A stretch of 64,000 nt of DNA from CAYRJA01 sp964424455 (GTDB lineage: Bacteria > Bacteroidota > Bacteroidia > Chitinophagales > UBA10324): the NCBI GenBank assembly GCA_964424455.1, contig CAYRJA010000001.1, positions 1-64,000 on the forward strand. Reading direction: 5' to 3'. Positions 1 through 6,836 of the stretch are shown here, piece by piece; position 1 is the first letter of the stretch, and every line of letters starts with the position of its first letter. The translations under genes and the position numbers were made by a program. The notes below the pieces were generated by a model. It saw nothing but the letters and a program-made list of their open reading frames with translations. It was not told the origin of the DNA and did not search any database.

Positions 1-694
1 CAAGTCATTAGCTTCATAACTAAAGCTGCTTGAAACTGCAATTATTCATACACCCTTCTATCCGGATATTCCAAAAATTATTAACGATATTCAATGCCAT
101 TCATTCTATAACCTTCATGGCTCAATTAATTTTGCTTCTGAAGAAGATCTGATTAATCGTAGTTTAGTTGAAAGAAGAAATTATTATGATAATCCACTCT
201 TGTTTTGGTACGATAATCCCTTTCAGTCATCGGTTAATGAGGTAAATAACGCATCCAATAATAAACCATTACTTATATCAAATATCATAGCGGGTTCAGA
301 AAAGGTAAATAAGACCTTAATTGAACCGTTGCGTTCTTTTGGAAATGTGTTTTACCGAGATTGTCTGAGTACTGATACACTAATTGTAATTGGGTACTCA
401 TTCTCTGACTTTCATCTCAATTCAGTTTTGAGGACTTCATTAAAAGTAAATTCTAATTTACAGTTCATCAACATTGATTTGGATGAAAGCATCGAAAAAG
501 ACAACTCTATAAACTTCAATTCAGGTAATAATTCAATTAAGACTATTATGGATAATGATCCTGTGGAATTTGATTACTCAATTCAGAAAAAGAATGATAG
601 ATGGTCAATCTGTAATAAAGGAAAATTCCTATATTATTTCAGAGGATTTGAAAAGTTTCTGGTAGAAAAAGATTGGAAAGAGTTCTTAGATTAA
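1..694 (+). pseudogene. SIR2-like domain protein, 5' end outside window, apparent frameshift
   Basis: The open frame from base 20 to 694 encodes the C-terminal part of a SIR2-like protein. Visible marks are an N-L-H-G-S motif (bases ~107-121) and G-Y-S-F-S-D-F-H (bases ~391-414), both typical of SIR2-superfamily NAD-binding proteins often seen in prokaryotic defence systems. The frame is closed by a TAA at 17-19, while frame 1 reads V-I-S-F-I-T-K up to that point. The family pattern would continue smoothly if one base near 28 were skipped, so a frameshift (mutation or sequencing error) is likely. Upstream sequence is missing, so a partner gene cannot be judged. Assignment to the superfamily is fairly sure; function and integrity are not. 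Confidence 0.5.
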
Positions 695-771
695 ATTATT
701 GCATTTCTTAATGATTTGAATTTTAGAGTTGGGTTTTTAGATTCGTCAGATATAGAGAATATTTTATCCCT

Positions 772-791
772 AACGGATTGTACAATCCGTT
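772..791. repeat. 20-base perfect palindrome
   Basis: AACGGATTGT followed directly by its reverse complement. It overlaps the start of the left direct repeat that flanks the toxin-antitoxin pair. It could be an operator, a REP-type hairpin or a mobile-element end; nothing in the sequence decides. Confidence 0.7.
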
Positions 792-836
792 CTTCCGCAC
801 CTTGTGTAAATAGAAGAGTATGTATCTGAGCCGGTA
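780..836 (+). repeat. Direct repeat, left copy flanking higBA
   Basis: About 57 bases, matching 1616-1672 at roughly 48 positions in the same orientation. Conserved blocks are TTCTTCCGCAC and AGAAGAGTATGTAT. The copies lie 836 bases apart, on either side of the toxin-antitoxin genes. The left copy begins inside the 20-base palindrome; the right copy has lost that symmetry. Confidence 0.7.
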
Positions 837-892
837 AGACTTAGTAACCAAATTGGTAACTCTTTTATATTTTTGCTGTATAAAATTAAAGA

Positions 893-1207
893 GTGAATAT
901 CTATAACCGAAGTTCTCTGATTGCATTTTACACAAAACATGCTGATTGTAAGAACACTTTGGAAAAATGGTACAACGATGTTACATCAAAGCATTGGAAG
1001 AAACCAAAAGATGTTACGGAAGATTTTAATACAGCAAGAATAGTTAAGAATCAAAGAGCAATATTTAATATCAACAAGAACGATTACCGGTTAATTGTTG
1101 AAATTAACTATCGGAAAGGATGGGTGTTTATCAAATTCATCGGCACTCATGCTGAATACGACAAGATTGATGCGACGATCATAAATCAGTTTAAATCTAA
1201 AAGTTGA
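893..1207 (+). CDS. higB: HigB-family mRNA-interferase toxin
   Basis: 104 residues, GTG start. The sequence matches the HigB group of the RelE superfamily, ribosome-dependent mRNA endonucleases of type II toxin-antitoxin systems. Visible features are the N-terminal helix with H-A-D-C, the K-N-x-R-A-I-F-N-I strand near residue 55 and the basic R-L-I-V-E-I-N-Y-R-K-G-W-V-F-I core with F-I-G-T-H-A-E-Y towards the C-terminus. The antitoxin gene follows 24 bases downstream. This toxin-first order is usual for hig loci and implies co-transcription with autoregulation by HigA. The pair is bracketed by direct repeats, consistent with gain as a small cassette. Family call is firm; activity is inferred. 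Confidence 0.85.
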   Translation: MNIYNRSSLIAFYTKHADCKNTLEKWYNDVTSKHWKKPKDVTEDFNTARIVKNQRAIFNINKNDYRLIVEINYRKGWVFIKFIGTHAEYDKIDATIINQFKSKS

Positions 1208-1231
1208 ACCATAGGTAAATCATACTAAATC

Positions 1232-1588
1232 ATGACACTAAAAAAAATTAAAACTCAAAAAGAATACAGAGAAGCATTAGAAAGATTTGAAGAAATTTTT
1301 CAGGCAAAAGAAGGTACAAACAAAGGCGATGAGGCAGATGTACTCAGTCTTTTAATAAAAGATTATGAAGACAGACATTATGTAATCAATGCCCCCAGTC
1401 CGATTGAAGCCATAAAGTACAGGATGGAACAACAGGGACTAACCACAAAGGATTTGGCAGCAATTCTCGGACATAAAAGCCGTGTATCCGATATTTTCAG
1501 AAAGAACCGCAAGCTTAATCTTACAATGGTTCGCCGCCTCCATTCGCATCTTCATATTCCATTAGAGACGCTCGTTAAAGATTATTAA
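1232..1588 (+). CDS. higA: HigA-family antitoxin, HTH transcriptional regulator
   Basis: 118 residues, ATG start, 24 bases after the toxin gene. The N-terminal ~60 residues are acidic and probably bind HigB. Residues ~68-118 form an XRE-type helix-turn-helix with M-E-Q-Q-G-L-T-T-K-D-L-A-A-I-L-G and a basic recognition segment around S-R-V-S-D-I-F-R-K-N-R-K. This architecture fits Bacteroidetes HigA proteins, which neutralise HigB and repress their own operon. The 20-base palindrome at 772-791 lies about 100 bases before the operon and could be the operator, but this is inference. No truncation is seen. Confidence 0.85.
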   Translation: MTLKKIKTQKEYREALERFEEIFQAKEGTNKGDEADVLSLLIKDYEDRHYVINAPSPIEAIKYRMEQQGLTTKDLAAILGHKSRVSDIFRKNRKLNLTMVRRLHSHLHIPLETLVKDY

Positions 1589-1615
1589 TGGATAAATCAA
1601 AGACATCAAATATTT

Positions 1616-1672
1616 GTACGACCCATTCTTCCGCACATTGTACAAGGAGAAGAGTATGTATTTGAGCAGGTA
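1616..1672 (+). repeat. Direct repeat, right copy flanking higBA
   Basis: Partner of 780-836 in the same orientation, starting 28 bases after the higA stop codon. It keeps the TTCTTCCGCAC and AGAAGAGTATGTAT blocks but not the palindrome. Confidence 0.7.
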
Positions 1673-1722
1673 AATTCCATCGTCATAAAATATTCCGGTA
1701 TCTTTGTCGTCAGTTAATCAAT

Positions 1723-1950
1723 ATGATAGCCCGTATTCTTGAATCTCCGATTGTTGATTTAATTCTTATCGTACTGGCGATACGTTTTATCTTTCCTTCT
1801 CTGTTTACCTTTAAAGTTGTAAGACCCAACCGGCAGCAACCGACCTACCATGAGAATCCCGAGGGATCTATTCATGTTAAATCTTCCGGTAAAAAAAATT
1901 CAGAAGACAAACAAGAAGGTGAGTACATTGATTATGAGGAAGTCAAGTAA
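1723..1950 (+). CDS. Small single-pass membrane protein, DUF4834-like
   Basis: 75 residues. One hydrophobic segment (about residues 9-30, rich in I, L and V, ending R-F-I-F-P-S-L-F) is followed by a charged tail finishing G-E-Y-I-D-Y-E-E-V-K. That layout and ending resemble the short DUF4834 proteins common in Bacteroidetes, which have no known function. The next gene, yqeY, has its own -7 element, so co-transcription is not required. The family assignment is from memory of the tail motif; the membrane prediction comes from the sequence. Confidence 0.55.
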   Translation: MIARILESPIVDLILIVLAIRFIFPSLFTFKVVRPNRQQPTYHENPEGSIHVKSSGKKNSEDKQEGEYIDYEEVK

Positions 1951-1980
1951 AACACACACTTCTTTCCAATATCTACTTTT

Positions 1981-1988
1981 TACATTTG
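1981..1988 (+). promoter_or_regulatory. -7 promoter element for yqeY-like gene
   Basis: TACATTTG matches the Bacteroidetes TAnnTTTG -7 consensus, 17 bases before the ATG at 2005. No clear TTTG -33 element was found. Confidence 0.5.
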
Positions 1989-2004
1989 CAAAAAAAATTG
2001 AACT

Positions 2005-2457
2005 ATGAGTCTCGAAGCAAAGATTATGGCTGACATGAAGCAAGCCATGCTGAATAAAGATGAAGGCGCTCTTCGTGGCGTTCGCGCAATTAAAGCAGCC
2101 ATACTGTTAGCGAAAACAGAAAAAGGAGCAACAAGCGACACATTAACAGAAGAGCAGGAAATGAAACTGTTACAGAAATTAATGAAACAGCGTAAAGATT
2201 CTTTGGAAATTTTTCAAAAAGAAAACCGTGCAGACCTTGCCAAAAAAGAAGAGGAAGAGATTGCAGTAATTGAAAAATATCTTCCTAAGCAAATGAGCGC
2301 AGATGAGCTGCGTGCGGAAGTAAAAAAAATTATAGAACAAGTAGGAGCAAAAACTCCGCAGGACATGGGAAAGGTGATGGGCGCTGCTACGAAAGCATTT
2401 GCCGGCAAAGCAGATGGGAAAACGGTTTCTGCAATGGTGAAAGAACTTCTTGGATAA
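2005..2457 (+). CDS. yqeY: GatB/YqeY domain protein
   Basis: 150 residues, the usual length for stand-alone YqeY. The domain is related to the C-terminal part of GatB, the tRNA-binding helper of the glutamyl/aspartyl-tRNA amidotransferase; the role of free YqeY is not well settled. Seen here: the N-terminal M-A-D-M-K-Q-A-M-L segment, the helical L-L-Q-K-L-M-K-Q-R-K-D-S stretch near residue 55, the E-K-Y-L-P-K-Q-M hinge near residue 90 and the D-M-G-K-V-M-G-A C-terminal helix. The protein is complete and has its own -7 element. One copy of the dispersed TGTTACA word lies at 2168. Confidence 0.9.
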   Translation: MSLEAKIMADMKQAMLNKDEGALRGVRAIKAAILLAKTEKGATSDTLTEEQEMKLLQKLMKQRKDSLEIFQKENRADLAKKEEEEIAVIEKYLPKQMSADELRAEVKKIIEQVGAKTPQDMGKVMGAATKAFAGKADGKTVSAMVKELLG

Positions 2458-2616
2458 ATATATTGCCGACTGTTCCCCCCTTTATTGTACAAATAATCCT
2501 ATGAGTTCCGAATGATAATTAAGATATCAACGGAGGATGTTATGATTTTTATTGTCAATGATAAAAAACTTTTGGGTCAATTAATGTAAATAGCACCGTA
2601 ATTTAATTATACATTT

Positions 2617-3159
2617 ATGCTGATTGATATTCTCTGCGTAATAATTGTTGGTTTCGGTTTTTATCGTGGTTATCAAAAAGGTTTAATCATTGTTATCTTC
2701 ACGGTGCTTGCGTGGTTTATAGGTTTAATTGGTGCACTGAAGTTTGCTTCTGTCGGTGCGGTGTATATGCGTGATAATTGGAATATTGATTCTAACTACA
2801 ACCCGGTTATCAGCTTTGTCCTTATCATGACTGCTATTGGGTTTATAGTTTTTTTTATGGGGAAAGTATTGGAGAAAATGATAGACATGGCGCAACTCGG
2901 AACAGTGAATAAAGTACTCGGCGCATTACTGAAGTCAGGAACTTACTTACTGTTGTTTAGTACGCTGCTTTGGATATTAAATCAGGCGGGAGTTATTTCA
3001 CCGGAAACTAAAGCACAATCCAAGTTATATAATTATGCATCCCCTGTTGCGCCCTTTGTAATGAGTGAATTGGGCGCATGGGTGCCGACATTCAAAAATT
3101 TGTTGAGCGACATTCAGCATTACTATAATCGCTTTCGTCTTCCTGACATACTGAAATAA
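2617..3159 (+). CDS. CvpA-family inner membrane protein
   Basis: 180 residues with four hydrophobic segments (about residues 1-18, 27-45, 62-82 and 104-122). The opening L-I-D-I-L-C-V-I-I-V-G-F-G-F-Y-R-G-Y-Q-K-G is the characteristic CvpA start, with the Y-R-G-x-x-K-G turn after the first helix. CvpA-type proteins were first linked to colicin V production and later to envelope homeostasis; the exact function here cannot be read. The gene stands ~100 bases before a hydrolase gene on the same strand. Complete; no oddities. Confidence 0.85.
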   Translation: MLIDILCVIIVGFGFYRGYQKGLIIVIFTVLAWFIGLIGALKFASVGAVYMRDNWNIDSNYNPVISFVLIMTAIGFIVFFMGKVLEKMIDMAQLGTVNKVLGALLKSGTYLLLFSTLLWILNQAGVISPETKAQSKLYNYASPVAPFVMSELGAWVPTFKNLLSDIQHYYNRFRLPDILK

Positions 3160-3263
3160 CAAATGGACAAGTATAGTTGAGATATTAAACAATTAGAGTT
3201 TTGAAATTGCAAAACGGCGATATGAAATAAAAAAATTACATTAGCAACCTTATAGAGAAATTA

Positions 3264-4031
3264 ATGGATTATCAGGTAAAAGAAGAAGGGAAGTACAAGT
3301 ACATCGAAGAAGGTGAAGGAGAGGTCTTATTGTTGTTACACGGACTGTTCGGCGCACTCAGTAATTTCCGATGGATAGTAGATGAGTTTAAAGGAAAATA
3401 TAAAGTGGTTATCCCTCTTCTGCCGCTCTATGAGATGAATATTTTTGAAACTACTGTGAATGGATTGGTTCGCCATGTTCATGGTTTTGTTGAAACAACA
3501 AAAATTTCTTCTGCAATTGTTATCGGCAATTCACTGGGAGGGCATATAGCACAGTTGTATTGCCTTGCACATCCGGAAAAAGTGAAAGCAATGGTGCTTA
3601 CCGGAAGCAGCGGATTGTTTGAAAATGCAATGGGTGGCACATTCCCAAAGCGAGGCAACTATGAATATATCAAAGAGAAAACAGAATATACTTTCTACGA
3701 CCCGAAAGTTGCGACCAAAGAATTAGTAGATGAAGTTTTCGGCATTTGCAACGATCGCGGAAAGGCAATTCGGGTAATTTCTATGGCAAAATCTGCTATA
3801 AGAGAAAATCTTGCAAACGACTTGCATAAAATAAAATGTCCGGTATGCTTAATTTGGGGGAAACAGGATAAAATCACTCCCCCGTTTGTAGCAGAAGAAT
3901 TTCACAAGATGCTGTCTAATTCGGAAATCCATTGGATGGAACAATGCGGGCACGCACCGATGATGGAAAAGCCGGAAGAATTTAATAAACTGTTACAGGG
4001 TTTTCTCTCTAAACTTCCGGTATCTGTATAA
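3264..4031 (+). CDS. Alpha/beta-fold hydrolase
   Basis: 255 residues without a signal peptide, so probably cytoplasmic. The full catalytic set is visible: oxyanion loop H-G-L-F-G at 26-30, nucleophile elbow G-N-S-L-G-G with Ser90, acid in G-K-Q-D (Asp202), and His230 in C-G-H-A-P. The fold is that of MhpC/BioH-like esterases or C-C hydrolases; the substrate cannot be inferred. The next gene, a CBS protein, starts 8 bases after the stop, so the two are very likely co-transcribed. Confidence 0.85.
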   Translation: MDYQVKEEGKYKYIEEGEGEVLLLLHGLFGALSNFRWIVDEFKGKYKVVIPLLPLYEMNIFETTVNGLVRHVHGFVETTKISSAIVIGNSLGGHIAQLYCLAHPEKVKAMVLTGSSGLFENAMGGTFPKRGNYEYIKEKTEYTFYDPKVATKELVDEVFGICNDRGKAIRVISMAKSAIRENLANDLHKIKCPVCLIWGKQDKITPPFVAEEFHKMLSNSEIHWMEQCGHAPMMEKPEEFNKLLQGFLSKLPVSV

Positions 4032-4039
4032 TCGCATTC

Positions 4040-4702
4040 ATGAAAGCTGCCGAATTAATTTCTCAATCAGTACCACAGATAAAATTAGGCGACACAGTCT
4101 TCAGTGTGTTACAGATGATGAACGAAACGCATCTGAGCCAGCTTCCACTGGTGGAAAATGGTAAGTTGCTGGGGTTGGTAAAAGAAGAAGAAATATTGAA
4201 TCCGATTCATTCGGAAGAACTAATCAGGAATATGAAACTGGCATTGATTCGCCCCTTTATCCATGACTATGAACATATTTTTGAAGTAGTGAAAGTGGCG
4301 AGTGAATTGAAGATGAAAGTTATTCCTGTAATAGATAAAGATGAGAATTATATTGGCTGTATTACACTTGAAACCATGGTCAACTATTTTGCACAACAGA
4401 CGGATATTCTTGAAGCAGGTGGAATATTAGTTCTTGAAATGGAAGTGAAAGATTATTCACTTTCTGAAATAGCAAGATTAGTAGAAGCGGAAGAAGCAAA
4501 AATACTTTCTGCCTTTGCAGGCTCAATACCGGACAGCACCAGAATGGAACTTACATTGAAAGTAAATAAGCCCGATTTACAGGCAATCATTTCTTCATTG
4601 CAGCGGCACAACTATATTATCAAAGACACTTATCAGGAGCCGGAATATTTTGAAGATCTGAAAAACCGCTTTGATCAGTTGATGACTTACCTGAATGTGT
4701 GA
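4040..4702 (+). CDS. CBS-domain pair protein
   Basis: 220 residues. Residues ~1-125 contain two CBS motifs (V-F-S-V-L-Q-M-M-N-E-T-H-L-S-Q-L-P-L-V and the repeat around V-K-V-A-S-E-L-K-M-K-V-I-P-V-I-D), which usually bind adenine nucleotides. The last ~85 residues (E-V-K-D-Y-S-L-S-E-I-A-R-L-V onwards) look like an ACT-type small-molecule sensing domain. It is co-directional with the hydrolase 8 bases upstream. Similar proteins in Bacteroidetes are generally annotated only as CBS proteins; ligand and target are unknown. Confidence 0.85.
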   Translation: MKAAELISQSVPQIKLGDTVFSVLQMMNETHLSQLPLVENGKLLGLVKEEEILNPIHSEELIRNMKLALIRPFIHDYEHIFEVVKVASELKMKVIPVIDKDENYIGCITLETMVNYFAQQTDILEAGGILVLEMEVKDYSLSEIARLVEAEEAKILSAFAGSIPDSTRMELTLKVNKPDLQAIISSLQRHNYIIKDTYQEPEYFEDLKNRFDQLMTYLNV

Positions 4703-4766
4703 CACTCTTTTTTTTAGAGTTCAAAACTTTAAGAAAGTTTATTGAAAGACCTTGCATTTTTGCGGA

Positions 4767-6176
4767 GTGAAAAAAACAGGATATCTTTTTTTCTTATTAC
4801 TTATTTCATTACAGCTTTTTGCGAACGACAGTGATACTAATAGAGTAAAAGTTTATGTTAATGATATTGTAATTGAAGGAAACCGTAAGACAAAGGAACA
4901 GACCGTTCTTCGTTTGCTGACCTTTTCTGCCGGAGATTCTATTCAGTTATCTCGGTTAATGAGCGAGCTGGATGTAAGCAGGAATCATCTTATCAATACG
5001 GGATTGTTTTACGATGTTACCCTGAACCTGAAAAATTGGGCAGGCAGAAATCTGGATATCTATGTTACAGTTGTTGAACGATGGTACACTTATCCGCTAC
5101 CTATTCTTGATATATATGACAGAAACTTTAATAATTGGTGGGTGGAAAACAATCACGACATCAATCGCATTCAATACGGTATCCGCTTTGCTCAGCAAAA
5201 TGTGAGAGGAAGAAATGAAGATTTGCACATTACTGCTCTGCTCGGCTTTGCACAGAAATTTAATTTACTTTACCATATTCCCTATTTCGATAAGAAACAG
5301 AAAAACGGATTGTCGCTTTACGGTTCTTACGGACAGAGTAAGATATTGGCAATACAAACAGCAAACAACAAACAGAAATTTTATGAGAATGAAGATGATT
5401 TTGTACGTAGAAACTGGAGCGTAGGATTAGACTGGATTCATCAGCCAAGGTTTCATTACAAAAATGTTTTTTCATTATCGTATAATGAAGCATTCATAAC
5501 GGATACAATTGCACGAGCCAGCCCTGATTATTTTCTGAATGGAATAAAAGAAGAAAGATTTATCGCCATTACCTATTCGCTTTCACGCGACTATCTTGAT
5601 ATTCGTGCATATCCGTTGAAAGGAAGTTACCTTGAAGTGACAGCTTCAAAATCGGGTATAGGTCTTTTTGATAATAATGTAGATATCGCTGCATTGACTG
5701 TAACATACAACAAATATGTCCCTCTTGGCAACGGATTTTATTTTGCATCTCAAAACAAAGTAAAATATTCATTGCCGGAGAAGCAACCTTACTTTAATCA
5801 GAAAGCGCTTGGATACAGAAGCGATTATGTCTGCGGATACGAATATTATGTAATTGACGGACAACAATTTGCCCTGACAAAAATGAATCTGAGATACGAG
5901 TTGTTTAAAATGAGAATGCCTAATCCATGGAAAAAAGGAGTTGTGAAAACGGATAAGTTCCCTTTTACATTCTTTCTGAAAGCGCAGGTTAATGCGGCGT
6001 ATGTGAATGATGATTATTATTTCCGAAACAACCCACTGAACAATTCACTTCTTATCGGGTATGGTCCGGGTATTGACATTTTGCTGTTCTATGATGTCAG
6101 CACTCGTATTGAGTATTCATGGAACCGGATGGGTGAAAGCGGTTTATATCTGCATGTAAGTTCGTTTCTGTGGTAG
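4767..6176 (+). CDS. BamA/TamA-like outer membrane protein with POTRA domain
   Basis: About 469 residues from the GTG at 4767. The frame stays open to a TTG at 4752, but GTG puts a clean signal peptide (K-K-T-G-Y-L-F-F-L-L-L-I-S-L-Q-L-F-A) at the N-terminus. A POTRA-like domain follows (I-V-I-E-G-N-R-K-T-K, residues ~30-100), then a long beta-barrel region with alternating aromatic strands ending in S-S-F-L-W with a terminal aromatic residue, as expected for BamA-recognised proteins. It is shorter than BamA (one POTRA rather than five), so a specialised Omp85/FhaC-like translocator or lipid-handling protein is more likely than BamA itself. Confidence 0.75.
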   Translation: MKKTGYLFFLLLISLQLFANDSDTNRVKVYVNDIVIEGNRKTKEQTVLRLLTFSAGDSIQLSRLMSELDVSRNHLINTGLFYDVTLNLKNWAGRNLDIYVTVVERWYTYPLPILDIYDRNFNNWWVENNHDINRIQYGIRFAQQNVRGRNEDLHITALLGFAQKFNLLYHIPYFDKKQKNGLSLYGSYGQSKILAIQTANNKQKFYENEDDFVRRNWSVGLDWIHQPRFHYKNVFSLSYNEAFITDTIARASPDYFLNGIKEERFIAITYSLSRDYLDIRAYPLKGSYLEVTASKSGIGLFDNNVDIAALTVTYNKYVPLGNGFYFASQNKVKYSLPEKQPYFNQKALGYRSDYVCGYEYYVIDGQQFALTKMNLRYELFKMRMPNPWKKGVVKTDKFPFTFFLKAQVNAAYVNDDYYFRNNPLNNSLLIGYGPGIDILLFYDVSTRIEYSWNRMGESGLYLHVSSFLW

Positions 6177-6262
6177 TTCAAAATGTGTAGTTGTACAACA
6201 TCTGATTTTTAAAAATTATAGAATTAATTTGCACGCAATTCTAATCCAATTCCAGACTCAAA

Positions 6263-6799
6263 ATGATTTTATCTGATAAAGCTATTCTCGAAGAAATAGA
6301 AAAAGGGAATATCCTGATTGAACCCTATCATCCCGATTGCTTGGGATCCAACAGCTATGATGTTCATCTGGGAAAATATCTTGCTACTTACAACGATCCG
6401 GTGTTAGATGCCAAAAAGCATAATCAGATAACTGAGTTCACCATTCCTAAAGAAGGATTTGTGTTACAGCCGGGCACGCTGTATCTGGGTGTAACAGAAG
6501 AATATACTGAAACCCATGCACATGTCCCGTTTCTCGAAGGAAAATCATCTGTAGGCAGATTGGGTATTGACATTCATGCCACAGCAGGAAAAGGAGATGT
6601 CGGTTACTGTAACACATGGACACTGGAAATTTCCGTTTCACATCCGGTGCGTGTGTATGCAGGTATGCCCATTGGACAACTGATTTACTTTACTGTTGAA
6701 GGCGAAGTAAAAAACTCTTATGACAAAAAGAAGAATGCCAAATACACCGGCAGAACCCTGAAGCCGGTTGAATCCATGATGTGGAAGAATAAGTTTTGA
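6263..6799 (+). CDS. dcd: dCTP deaminase
   Basis: 178 residues, normal family length. It converts dCTP to dUTP (or to dUMP in bifunctional members) for thymidylate synthesis. Typical motifs are L-G-S-N-S-Y-D-V-H-L-G near residue 28, and the active-site block G-K-S-S-V-G-R-L-G-I-D-I-H-A-T-A-G around residues 94-110, with Ser, Arg and the glutamate of T-L-E-I placed as in Dcd. The C-terminal Y-D-K-K-K-N-A-K-Y lid is present. It stands alone between two outer-membrane genes. Confidence 0.93.
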   Translation: MILSDKAILEEIEKGNILIEPYHPDCLGSNSYDVHLGKYLATYNDPVLDAKKHNQITEFTIPKEGFVLQPGTLYLGVTEEYTETHAHVPFLEGKSSVGRLGIDIHATAGKGDVGYCNTWTLEISVSHPVRVYAGMPIGQLIYFTVEGEVKNSYDKKKNAKYTGRTLKPVESMMWKNKF

Positions 6800-6836
6800 T
6801 TACTTCAACATACAATTTCAGTAGATTGCATATTGC

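Noticed and set aside
723..935. Minus-strand reading frame of 70 codons
   Set aside because: It overlaps the direct repeat and palindrome and the start of higB, and has no family resemblance; its content is repeat sequence.
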